Source: Chloroflexota bacterium
Lineage (GTDB): Bacteria > Chloroflexota > Anaerolineae > Anaerolineales > DRMV01
Length of the DNA stretch: 10,507 bases
Direction: 5' to 3'
Assembly: GCA_013153135.1 (NCBI GenBank)
Contig: JAADFA010000104.1
Span: 1-10,507, forward strand
Positions 1 through 6,635 of the stretch are shown piece after piece. A model generated the notes under the pieces. That model was given only the letters and a program-made list of their open reading frames with translations, searched no databases and had not been told where the DNA came from. Numbering within the stretch: the first letter of the stretch is position 1; every line of letters begins with the position of its first letter. The position numbers and the translations under genes were made by a program.

Positions 1-56
1 AGGGGCGGGCTCGCGCCCGAGTTGGGCCGCGGCCCCGCGAGGAAGGGGTGCCCGCG

Positions 57-1409
57 ATGGACATTCGTACGGCCTTGCGTTGGCCCTGGCGCCGTTGGGC
101 GCGTGACCTGTGTGCCTGGCTGCGGCCGGGGCTACGCATCAAGCGCTGGCTCGCGCTCATTTTCCTGGGTGTTTTCCTCATGGCCGTGGGGTTTGCCATG
201 GCCGTGTTGCACCTGTATCGCACCACGCCCGAGGGCGCGTGGTGGACGCCACTCCTCGCGCAAGCCGCGCTCCAATTTTTGCCTCGCTGGATGCGGGTTC
301 TGGTCTTCGGGGGCTTGGGCCTGGCGGTGTTTTTGCTCGGCTTGTGGGGGTTGCATCGTTCCCTCCTCGCGCCCTTTGTGCGCGCGGGTCAGCCCGTGGT
401 CGATACTCTGGCCGCGTTTCGCCGCCGCGAGCGGGGCCCCCACGTCGCGGTCCTAGGGGGCGGGACGGGGCAATCCACCTTGCTGCGCGGCCTGAAGCAC
501 CACACCCACAACATCACTGCCATCGTATCCGTGGCCGACGATGGGGGGTCATCCGGCCGGTTGCGGCGGGCCATGGGCATCTTGCCCCCGGGCGATATTC
601 GGAACTGTTTGGCCGCGCTCTCGGACGACGAAGACCTGTTGACGCAACTGTTCCAATATCGTTTCCCAAAGGACAACGGCGAACTCGGGGGGCATTCCTT
701 TGGCAATTTGTTCTTGACCGCGATGATCGGGCTGACGGGCAGCTTTGAGCAGGCTGTGGTTGAAGCCGGGCGAGTGCTGTCCATCCACGGCCGGGTGGTG
801 CCCGCGACCCTCAAGCAAGTAGAACTGGTGGCCGCGGTGCAACTTCCGTATCAAGCCACCACGGCCATCGTTCGCGGGGAGAGCAATATCCCCCACGCGA
901 AGGGGCGTATTGCGCGCGTGTGGCTGGAGCCCGAAGACCCACCTGCGTTCCCGCCCGCGATCCAAGCTATTCTTTCTGCAGATATGGTTGTCGTCGGTCC
1001 AGGGAGCTTATACACCAGTATTTTGCCCAACTTGCTCGTGCGCGAAATCCGGGAGGCTTTGCGTGCGGCGCAAGGCCTGCGCGTGTTCGTGGTCAACGTC
1101 GCGACGCAACCCGGTGAAACCGATGGGTTCAGCGCACAAGATCACGTGCGGGTGATCCACGAGCACGCGGGCCCGGACCTATTCGATGTGGTCTTGGTGA
1201 ACCAACGTTTTGAAGGCACGTTACCTGACGGTGTGGATTGGGTCCGCGAAGCACCGGAAGAGCCATTTCCGTACCCGGTTTACCGCGCGGATTTGGTGGA
1301 CGATGTTCATCCCCACCGGCATGACCCGGACAAACTCGCCCGCGCGTTGATGGATTTGCTCCTCAATCGGCGTCGTCTTGGCTCAAATGGCCGGTATAGA
1401 GGTTGGTAG
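57..1409 (+). CDS. yvcK: YvcK/CofD-fold UDP-sugar-binding protein with N-terminal membrane anchor
   Basis: YvcK proteins bind UDP-GlcNAc and are needed for normal cell shape on gluconeogenic carbon sources; they share the CofD fold. The 450-residue product has two hydrophobic segments (about 31-54 and 79-100) and then a cytoplasmic YvcK domain. That domain opens with VAVLGGGTGQSTLLRGL near 130 and continues with SVADDGGSSGRLR, PPGDIRNCLAAL, GGHSFGNLFL, VVGPGSLYTSILPN and NVATQPGETDGFS, all hallmarks of the family. The classical protein of about 320 residues has no membrane segments, so the anchor is an added N-terminus. The ATG at 57 is chosen over the in-frame GTG at 48 because GGAAGGGG (41-48) lies 8 nt before it. 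The frame is open to the window edge, so a more upstream start cannot be excluded. The last two codons and the TAG stop lie in a heptamer repeat. Family call firm; anchoring inferred from hydrophobicity. Confidence 0.93.
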   Translation: MDIRTALRWPWRRWARDLCAWLRPGLRIKRWLALIFLGVFLMAVGFAMAVLHLYRTTPEGAWWTPLLAQAALQFLPRWMRVLVFGGLGLAVFLLGLWGLHRSLLAPFVRAGQPVVDTLAAFRRRERGPHVAVLGGGTGQSTLLRGLKHHTHNITAIVSVADDGGSSGRLRRAMGILPPGDIRNCLAALSDDEDLLTQLFQYRFPKDNGELGGHSFGNLFLTAMIGLTGSFEQAVVEAGRVLSIHGRVVPATLKQVELVAAVQLPYQATTAIVRGESNIPHAKGRIARVWLEPEDPPAFPPAIQAILSADMVVVGPGSLYTSILPNLLVREIREALRAAQGLRVFVVNVATQPGETDGFSAQDHVRVIHEHAGPDLFDVVLVNQRFEGTLPDGVDWVREAPEEPFPYPVYRADLVDDVHPHRHDPDKLARALMDLLLNRRRLGSNGRYRGW

Positions 1410-1442
1410 TTCGTGGTTAGTGGTTGGTAGTTGGAGGTTGGC
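1401..1442 (+). repeat. Degenerate heptamer array, GGTTNGN type (left arm)
   Basis: Six units in unbroken 7-nt phase: GGTTGGT, AGTTCGT, GGTTAGT, GGTTGGT, AGTTGGA, GGTTGGC. The first unit lies inside yvcK and its last bases plus the next unit form the TAG stop (1407-1409). The preceding GTATAGA (1394-1400) looks like a further decayed unit. A similar array in the opposite orientation lies at 1615-1649. The units resemble the perfect GAGGTTA array at 10417-10507. Confidence 0.85.
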
Positions 1443-1450
1443 AATAAAAG

Positions 1451-1464
1451 TCGGTAGTCGGTAG
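1451..1464 (+). repeat. Two exact TCGGTAG heptamers
   Basis: TCGGTAG occurs twice in direct tandem, followed by TAGGGG, which runs into the hairpin at 1468. It is a second heptamer family inside the same intergenic block. Confidence 0.7.
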
Positions 1465-1467
1465 TAG

Positions 1468-1487
1468 GGGCGCACGGCAGTGCGCCC
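1468..1487. repeat. Perfect 8-bp inverted repeat with GGCA loop
   Basis: GGGCGCAC and GTGCGCCC flank the 4-nt loop GGCA, giving an uninterrupted GC-rich stem. It sits between the convergent 3' ends of yvcK and the V4R gene and is preceded by GTAGG. No T-run follows on either strand, so it is not a classical intrinsic terminator, though it could still protect 3' ends or slow polymerase. The form (GTAGGGGCGCAC plus its mirror) suggests a dispersed palindromic repeat, which only a genome-wide count can show. Confidence 0.7.
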
Positions 1488-1490
1488 AGG

Positions 1491-1532
1491 GCAGGAAGCA
1501 AGAAGCGAGGAGCAAAGAACAAGAAGCAAGAA
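1491..1532 (+). repeat. Degenerate heptamer array, GCAAGAA type
   Basis: Six purine-rich units in 7-nt phase: GCAGGAA, GCAAGAA, GCGAGGA, GCAAAGA, ACAAGAA, GCAAGAA. The sequence differs from the GGTTNGN units but has the same period. No plausible reading frame passes through it as a gene. Confidence 0.75.
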
Positions 1533-1537
1533 GTATC

Positions 1538-1614
1538 GCCAACATCAAACATCCAACTTCTTGCTGCCCGCTCCCCCGCTCCCTGCTCTCCCGCTCCCTG
1601 CCCCCTGCTCCTCG
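1538..1614 (-). repeat. Pyrimidine-rich degenerate repeats, period about seven
   Basis: The block opens with GCCAACA, TCAAACA, TCCAACT (1538-1558), which on the minus strand read as TNGNTTG-like heptamers. It then continues as CT-rich units such as TCTTGCT, GCCCGCT, TCCCTGC and CTCCCTG up to 1614. The CT-rich part keeps a period near seven but with slips. On the minus strand it is a G-rich run of GAGCGGG and GAGCAGG words. TCTTGCT is a close complement of the GCAAGAA units at 1491-1532, so the two blocks could pair. Confidence 0.6.
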
Positions 1615-1649
1615 CCAACTTCCAACCACAAGCCTCTAACTTCAACTAT
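1615..1649 (-). repeat. Degenerate heptamer array, GGTTNGN type (right arm)
   Basis: Read on the minus strand this is ATAGTTG, AAGTTAG, AGGCTTG, TGGTTGG, AAGTTGG, the same family as 1401-1442 but inverted. It begins 16 nt after the V4R stop codon, in the sense orientation of that gene. With the left arm it makes a long imperfect inverted repeat around the central blocks. The 16 bases from 1650 to 1665 hold nothing recognisable. Confidence 0.75.
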
Positions 1650-1665
1650 AAGTCCATCATCCTCC

Positions 1666-2136
1666 TTATTTCAAACGCACTTCGAAGCGGCACGCGGGCG
1701 CGCCGGTGGCCATGCATTCCACTTCGCGCACATCGACGGAACGGCCTAAGGCTCGCTCTAAAAAGCCGGCCCAATAGCCCGCGATGGGATGACAGACCGG
1801 CTTTTTGCTCTCCATGTTCGCACCCAAGACCGAGTCCCGCACGACCAGGGTCCATGTGTCGCCGTTTGTACGTTGCAGCTCAGCCTGACCCCAGCGTGCC
1901 GTGTTGAACGCGATGGTTAGCGCCGTGAGCAAGTCTTCGCCTTGCACGTTGAGACGCTGGGCTAGCAGATCTGCACTGCGGTGGCCCGCCGTTTTGCCTG
2001 CGCGGTAGAGCAGGCCGCCCAAACCAAAGCCCATCATCTTGCGCACAGCTTCGTATAGCCCCAGAATCCCTTGTTTGTCAATGAGAACCGATTCTGCCAG
2101 AATCGTTTCGCGTACCACTTGAGGATCAACTGGCAT
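1666..2136 (-). CDS. V4R (4-vinyl reductase) domain sensor-like protein
   Basis: A single-domain protein of 156 residues. The C-terminus, GRSVDVREVECMATGAPACR followed by FEV, carries the E-x-x-C-x-A-x-G-x(3)-C-x-F-x-V signature of V4R domains. These occur as the N-terminal sensor of XylR/DmpR-type regulators and in BchJ-related proteins, where they bind small hydrophobic molecules. No DNA-binding or membrane segment is visible, so this is a stand-alone ligand-binding module; the ligand is unknown. Of two adjacent ATGs (2139 and 2136), the second is chosen because GGAGG (2147-2143) stands 6 nt from it and only 3 nt from the first. The frame is open upstream into the regulator gene, but that extension has no family similarity. 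It lies 50 nt downstream of the MmyB-type regulator gene, probably in the same transcript. Two cysteines (in VECMA and PACR) could bind metal or form a disulfide. Confidence 0.82.
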   Translation of the reverse strand: MPVDPQVVRETILAESVLIDKQGILGLYEAVRKMMGFGLGGLLYRAGKTAGHRSADLLAQRLNVQGEDLLTALTIAFNTARWGQAELQRTNGDTWTLVVRDSVLGANMESKKPVCHPIAGYWAGFLERALGRSVDVREVECMATGAPACRFEVRLK

Positions 2137-2186
2137 CATAAACCTCCTTTGTCGGAATTCTAACCCTACGCACCACCCTCCTTCCA

Positions 2187-3215
2187 CTATGGAAAGCGAA
2201 TGAGGCGACGTATTGGTGGCCGCTTTTTCGCCGTCAAGGGCCACGGGGCGAACGTTCGCGCCTCATTCCCTTGGGCCCTTACTTGTCGAGCCAAATCAGC
2301 AAAAAAGGCCGCGGTCGCTGCATCACCAGGGCTATATGCAGAAAAGTATAACGTACCATAGGGGGTCGCATGGGGCATAACCATAGAGTGGACTACGATT
2401 CTGGGCCCTTCGGGCAAATGAAGCGTGTAACGTCGCCCCATGCGCACCGTAAAGGCTAAGCGTGTGGGTGGATGGCCCTTTTCCACGCGGTGCCATGAGG
2501 CATAAAAGGCATCCCCTGGCGAGCCATCAGGGGGTTTCATCAAGAGATGCATAATGTAATGCCAATAGCATTCGTCATGGTATGGAAAACTAACAAACCG
2601 AAAGAACCGCAAATTTTCGTCTAAAATGCGGTTCCACTCTTCTTCGTTAGGCACCAAACGCTGAAAACCCAGCGCGGGCATAAATAGGTAAACAATGAGG
2701 TTTGGTGGATAACGTTGTTCTTGCACTTGGTTCCATAATTGTTGATATAGGCGCAAGAGCAGAGCATTGACCACGACCAAGTCGCCAAATTCATCAACTA
2801 CAAATGCAGGGAGCCATATCTGGGATGCCCAACGCGTGGCTGCATTTAAAATAGCAGCGACTTCATTCTCATTGGGTTGGGAGAACTCTTTAGCGTTGAG
2901 GAGATTGAGTAGCGTTTCTTGTTCATCCGGCAGCATCTCTAGAACCCGCGCGACGGCTCGCAGATCTTCTTCGAGCAGGGTTTTGGAAGGTCGCTCACGG
3001 TTTGCAAGGCGTGTCTCCAAACGCCGCAAAGAGTTCACCGTAAATTCAGGGCGCAAAATGCCCATGGCGTGCCCGCGCTTGACCAGTTCTTTGCGGGACC
3101 ATCCCCGCGCGAGACGCCAGGCAACCAAAAGGCGTCCGACCTTCCCTTGAGCCCGTACCCGACCGAGGGGGCACGGGTCCGCGACTAAAATACGATCCTG
3201 AATAGGGTATCTCAT
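2187..3215 (-). CDS. MmyB-type transcriptional regulator (XRE HTH plus ligand-binding domain)
   Basis: A 342-residue protein. Residues about 24-95 (KVGRLLVAWRLARGWSRKEL through to RLETR and LRAVARVLEM) read as an XRE-like helix-turn-helix with an insertion between the recognition-helix region and the RRLE segment. Residues about 130-315 resemble the MmyB-like ligand-binding domain: PAFVVDEFGDLVVVNALLLRLY, then FMPALGFQ, an aromatic-rich middle, and a terminal YFSAYSPGDAATAAFFADL. A Chloroflexus aurantiacus member of this family was crystallised with a bound fatty acid, so a lipid-like ligand is plausible. The ATG at 3215 has GGAGG (3226-3222) 6 nt upstream; a GTG at 3260 and an ATG at 3233 are poorer. 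Base composition stands out: 23 G+C of 60 at 2581-2640 and 25 of 60 at 2701-2760, against 41 of 60 at 7081-7140. This may mean acquisition by transfer. Targets unknown; the adjacent genes are natural candidates. Confidence 0.8.
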   Translation of the reverse strand: MRYPIQDRILVADPCPLGRVRAQGKVGRLLVAWRLARGWSRKELVKRGHAMGILRPEFTVNSLRRLETRLANRERPSKTLLEEDLRAVARVLEMLPDEQETLLNLLNAKEFSQPNENEVAAILNAATRWASQIWLPAFVVDEFGDLVVVNALLLRLYQQLWNQVQEQRYPPNLIVYLFMPALGFQRLVPNEEEWNRILDENLRFFRFVSFPYHDECYWHYIMHLLMKPPDGSPGDAFYASWHRVEKGHPPTRLAFTVRMGRRYTLHLPEGPRIVVHSMVMPHATPYGTLYFSAYSPGDAATAAFFADLARQVRAQGNEARTFAPWPLTAKKRPPIRRLIRFP

Positions 3216-3265
3216 GCAAGGCCTCCGGAGCATGGCCAAAGGCGTGCCCTCCCTCGTCACGCCTT

Positions 3266-4516
3266 CTAGCGAATCGCATCATCGCTTTCGCCCAACACGA
3301 CCCACTGTCCGGGTGTGAGGGGGACCAGCTGGCGTGGACGTGATACAGCTCGCATTCGTTGTAAAATTGCCTGCGCTTCGGCCTCGTTAGCCCAGCGTAC
3401 CGTGCCATCGCCTTCGGTCACTGTGGGCCAAAATCGCCATCCCCATACGCGGCTGCCACGCAGGCGTAGCTCCAATATCACGCCTTGTTGCGTCGCTTCT
3501 GACCAATCCTGATCAAACATGAAGTTGCCAAGACTGTAAAATACGGGCACGTGCTCAATCAGTTCTACCCCTTGGACCACATGGGCGTGATTGCCAACCA
3601 CGACGTCGGCCCCAGCCTGAACCCATAGCCGGGCAAAGTGGCGCTGCAGATAATCCGGTTGAGGATCGTATTCAGGCCCCCAGTGGGGCATCGCGATGAT
3701 GATGTCGGGATGGGTCGCGCGTGCCCGAGCCATGGCTTCGTGCAAGTTCGCTTCGGTCAGGACCCCAATGCCCGGCGTATCCGGACCGGCATAGGCTCGA
3801 GGTTCAATGTAGCCCAGCGCGACCAGCGCGATGCGCACACCTTTGACGGTTAGCACCAGAGGTTCGAGCGCTTGGTCCAATGTCTCCCCTGCGCCCACTA
3901 CCTGAAGCCCGGCCTGGCGCAGGTTCCGCAACGTATCGAGAAACGCGCGGTCGCCGCAATCCAGCAGGCCGCAATTCTTGATGTGATTGGTTGCCACGTT
4001 GATCACGTCGAACCCTGCCCGGGCCAATGCGTCGGCATGATAACTTCGTCCGACCAGGACAAACGTCGGGCGACAGCCTGTCATGGGTGGATAGTCGCTC
4101 AGAGCCGCATTGAGCACGCCAATGGCCACATCCGCGGCCCGGATTCGGTCTGCGACCTGAGCATACAAATAATCGGGGTTATCCCCGCGGGCCTCGGTAG
4201 CTGCCTGCACGCAGCGAGCCGGGACGATATTTCCGGTGAAGAGTAGCGTGATATCAGGGGGTGTGGTCGCGCTTGGCGTCGGCGATGGTGTCGGGCTTGG
4301 CTTGGGACGCGTTGGCGTAGGCGTATACGTCGGTGTGGCCGTGAGGGTGGCTGAGGGGCGGTAGCGACTCGTGTTGGGGCTCGGTGTGCTCAGGGGGGCA
4401 TCCGGTGAGATGACCCGCGCAGGATGGCAGCCCATTGCGAGCCAAAGTAGCCCTAATACCAAACCCCCAAGGAGCCCGAATCGTGAACGAAAACGGGCGG
4501 TCCCGTGCGCGAACAT
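3266..4516 (-). CDS. CapA-family (PGA_cap) metallophosphatase-like lipoprotein with altered active-site motifs
   Basis: A 416-residue exported protein. Residues 13-30 form a hydrophobic signal ending in WLAMGC, so C30 is a likely lipidation site although the -3 residue is Ala. A Thr/Pro-rich linker spans about 40-87. The CapA domain (88-390) shows VATNHIKNCG, GAGETLDQAL, MPHWGPEYDPQP, GADVVVGNHAHVVQG and FYSLGNFMFDQ. CapA/PgsA proteins act in poly-gamma-glutamate synthesis or export; many homologues have no known role. Three positions normally acidic are Asn here: N96 in TGNIVPA (usual GD), N136 in VLNAALS (usual NLE) and N181 in NHIKNCG (usual NHxxDxG). The His residues of the later motifs remain. 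C102, C148, C182 and C187 may form disulfides outside the membrane. The start has GGAG 7 nt upstream. It lies 21 nt after the metH/metF stop, and no capB or capC partner is near. Family sure; catalysis doubtful. Confidence 0.87.
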   Translation of the reverse strand: MFAHGTARFRSRFGLLGGLVLGLLWLAMGCHPARVISPDAPLSTPSPNTSRYRPSATLTATPTYTPTPTRPKPSPTPSPTPSATTPPDITLLFTGNIVPARCVQAATEARGDNPDYLYAQVADRIRAADVAIGVLNAALSDYPPMTGCRPTFVLVGRSYHADALARAGFDVINVATNHIKNCGLLDCGDRAFLDTLRNLRQAGLQVVGAGETLDQALEPLVLTVKGVRIALVALGYIEPRAYAGPDTPGIGVLTEANLHEAMARARATHPDIIIAMPHWGPEYDPQPDYLQRHFARLWVQAGADVVVGNHAHVVQGVELIEHVPVFYSLGNFMFDQDWSEATQQGVILELRLRGSRVWGWRFWPTVTEGDGTVRWANEAEAQAILQRMRAVSRPRQLVPLTPGQWVVLGESDDAIR

Positions 4517-4537
4517 GGCCTCGCTCCGATGCTGCGG

Positions 4538-6454
4538 CTACGCTGCGTCGCGCATCGCCTCGATGAGCGCCACCGCCATATCGTAGCGGCGGAAGGGGGG
4601 CATAATATATAACCCTGATGCCCATGGGCGAATCGCCCGCGCAATCTCCACCGCGATGCGCACACCTTCTTCTCGGCTTCGTTCACCGGCTTGTTCTAGG
4701 CGGCGCATCATGGTTTCGGAGATGGTGATGCCTGGGACCTCGTTGTGCAGGAAGCGCGCGTGGCGCACCGTAGCCAGAGGCAAAATGCCTACCAAAATTG
4801 GCACCGGGATGGGCCCATACCGCGCTTCATACATATCTAAAAAGGCGCGCGCTCGCTTGGGGTCATAGACGGGTTGCGTTAGGAAGAAGTCCGCCCCAGC
4901 ACGTAGCTTGCGCCGGATGAGCTTAATTTCACGCTCGGGATCTTGAGGAGTCAAATTGAGCGCGGCTCCGACAAAAAATTGTGTTGCCTCGCCTAGGGGG
5001 TTCCCCGCATGGTCGGAGCCCTCGTTAAACTTGCGTTTGATCAAGCGGATAAGGCCCGTCGGTGTGAGATCGTAATGGTCCATGGCCTCGGGGTAATCCC
5101 CGATGGCCGTAGGGTCGCCCATGACCACAAAGATGTTGCGGATGCCGAGCGCGTGAGCAGCCAAGAGGTCTCCCTGCACGCGTAAAAGGTTACGTCCGCG
5201 AGTAGGGAAGTGGAGCGTGGTTTCGATGCCTACTTCGGCTTGAATGCGATGGCAGACGGCCCACGGGCTCATGCGCATCCGGGCCATGGGGCTATCGGTT
5301 ACGTCGATGACGTGCGCGCCAGCTTGTGCGAGTTGGCGCGCGCCGTCGAGCAAGCGGCTGAGGTCCACCCCACGCGGGGGGGACATCTCGACCGCGAAGA
5401 CGAACTCCCCGCGTGCGAGGGCGGCCGCGAGGCGTGATGGTAGTGGCCGGGCTTCGTCCGCAGGGGGGCGTTGGGGCCGGGAGGCCGTGCGCGGGGAAGG
5501 TGGCGCGGCCACCACGCGGACCTCGGTGCGCGGAGGATGGGGCTCGAATCGATCCAGCGCGACGCGCATCGCGTGGATGTGCCGCGGGTTGGTGCCACAA
5601 CATCCGCCCACGAAGGACGCGCCGGCACGTGCATAAGCTTCCGCGTACTCGGCAAAGTAATCCGGCCCAGCGGGGTACACAATGCGGTCCCCGACTTGCT
5701 CGGGCCAACCTGCGTTGGGTTTGATCCAGAAAATGGCTTCGGGTACGGCTTGGCGCATTTGCTGGAGCACACGCAACAGCTGGGCGGGGCCGCCTGAACA
5801 ATTTGCGCCGATGACGTCCGCCCCCCATTCGTGTAACGCGCGTGCGACTTGGGCTGGGGTCTCGCCGAGCAGGGTTCGGTCATCGCGCGTAAATGTCATG
5901 CTGGCGACGACGGGCAAATGGGGCGCGACTTCACGCGCGGCTGCGAGGGCCTCGCGCATTTCGTTGAGGTCGGTCATGGTTTCAATCACGAGCAGGTCTG
6001 CGCCTGCGTCGGCCAGGGCCTGGATTTGTTCCGCGAACGCGGCACGTGCTTCTTCGGGTTGCACTGGGCCTAGGGGCGCGACGCGCACGCCCAGAGGCCC
6101 GATATCACCCGCAATAAGCACGTCGTCCCGACCGGCTTCGCGTGCAGCTTGCTGCGCGAGGCGCACACCGGCTTCGTTGATGGCCTGTACCTGGTCTTCG
6201 AGGCCGTGGGCAGCCAGCCGATAGCGATTCGCACCAAAGGTATTGGTGAGCAAAACCTGCGCGCCAGCCTGCACATATTGCCGATGCACGTCCAAAACCA
6301 GATCTGGTTGGTGCAGGTTGAGTGCGTCAAAGCATTCGTCAAAGGGCACCCCGCGCGCGTGGAGCTCTGTGCCCATCGCTCCGTCCAGCAAGATGGGCTT
6401 ACCTTGTTTTAAGAGAGCAAGCAAACGCGCGCGTTGCGGGGAAGGTTGGCTCAT
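4538..6454 (-). CDS. Bifunctional homocysteine S-methyltransferase / 5,10-methylenetetrahydrofolate reductase
   Basis: A 638-residue fusion like Bacillus YitJ (about 610 residues). Residues 10-305 are the homocysteine S-methyltransferase barrel: LLDGAMGTELHARG, LLTNTFGANRYRL, IETMTDLNEM, GANCSGGPAQLL and GGCCGTNP. C219, C285 and C286 are the expected zinc ligands. A Pro/Arg/Ala-rich linker (about 310-340) leads to the FAD-dependent MetF domain (345-638): FAVEMSPPRGVD with E356, GIRNIFVVMGDP with D447, FFLTQPVYDP and LYIMPPF. The MetF domain reduces methylene-THF to methyl-THF and the barrel methylates homocysteine to methionine, so both steps sit in one chain. TRGRN at 418-422 replaces the common C/T-R-D-R-N. 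ATG 6454 is preferred to GTG 6460 because a G-run (6466-6461) stands 6 nt before it. CCCT-gaat-AGGG just upstream could fold over that site. It is first in a four-gene block and has an extended -10 promoter upstream. Confidence 0.93.
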   Translation of the reverse strand: MSQPSPQRARLLALLKQGKPILLDGAMGTELHARGVPFDECFDALNLHQPDLVLDVHRQYVQAGAQVLLTNTFGANRYRLAAHGLEDQVQAINEAGVRLAQQAAREAGRDDVLIAGDIGPLGVRVAPLGPVQPEEARAAFAEQIQALADAGADLLVIETMTDLNEMREALAAAREVAPHLPVVASMTFTRDDRTLLGETPAQVARALHEWGADVIGANCSGGPAQLLRVLQQMRQAVPEAIFWIKPNAGWPEQVGDRIVYPAGPDYFAEYAEAYARAGASFVGGCCGTNPRHIHAMRVALDRFEPHPPRTEVRVVAAPPSPRTASRPQRPPADEARPLPSRLAAALARGEFVFAVEMSPPRGVDLSRLLDGARQLAQAGAHVIDVTDSPMARMRMSPWAVCHRIQAEVGIETTLHFPTRGRNLLRVQGDLLAAHALGIRNIFVVMGDPTAIGDYPEAMDHYDLTPTGLIRLIKRKFNEGSDHAGNPLGEATQFFVGAALNLTPQDPEREIKLIRRKLRAGADFFLTQPVYDPKRARAFLDMYEARYGPIPVPILVGILPLATVRHARFLHNEVPGITISETMMRRLEQAGERSREEGVRIAVEIARAIRPWASGLYIMPPFRRYDMAVALIEAMRDAA

Positions 6455-6574
6455 CTTCACCCCCCTATTCAGGGCCCCATGTCACGGTTCAAGCCCTAAA
6501 CTATCCAACGCAAACGAGCCATCCTGCACGCGTAGGCCGGGGATCAACCAGGTTCGAATGCCCAAGATATGGCG

Positions 6575-6583
6575 ATTATACCA
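6575..6583 (-). promoter_or_regulatory. Extended -10 promoter for the metH/metF-led block
   Basis: The minus strand reads TGGTATAAT: a consensus TATAAT (6580-6575) preceded by TG at 6583-6582. A convincing -35 hexamer is not visible, which is common when the TG extension is present. The predicted start near 6568 would give a leader of about 110 nt before ATG 6454. I saw no SAM-box core or other known riboswitch signature in that leader. Confidence 0.6.
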
Positions 6584-6635
6584 GAATGTGGACCTACTTC
6601 ATACACTTTTCTAATGTACCGAATAGCGAGGGCCA

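Noticed and set aside
1..106. 3' end of an upstream gene (a plus-strand frame open from the window edge to TGA at 104-106)
   Set aside because: The G+C-rich start is open in several frames, the peptide is not recognisable, and it would overlap yvcK by 50 bp. Not enough sequence to support a call.
1401..1649. Insertion sequence or MITE made by the inverted outer arms
   Set aside because: Arms are degenerate tandem heptamers rather than precise terminal repeats, there is no target duplication, and no transposase is present.
1480..1749. Open frames crossing the repeat block between yvcK and the V4R gene
   Set aside because: Their sequence is only low-complexity translation of period-7 DNA, with no family resemblance.
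6455..6568. SAM riboswitch or cobalamin riboswitch upstream of the methionine fusion gene
   Set aside because: I looked for the SAM-box core and the B12-box and did not find either on the minus strand.
6486..6600. Remnant coding frame on the minus strand (reads WLIPGLRVQDGSFALDSLGL then EP and stop)
   Set aside because: It looks protein-like but has no start codon, an in-frame stop lies just upstream, and it overlaps the promoter. Treated as coincidence.
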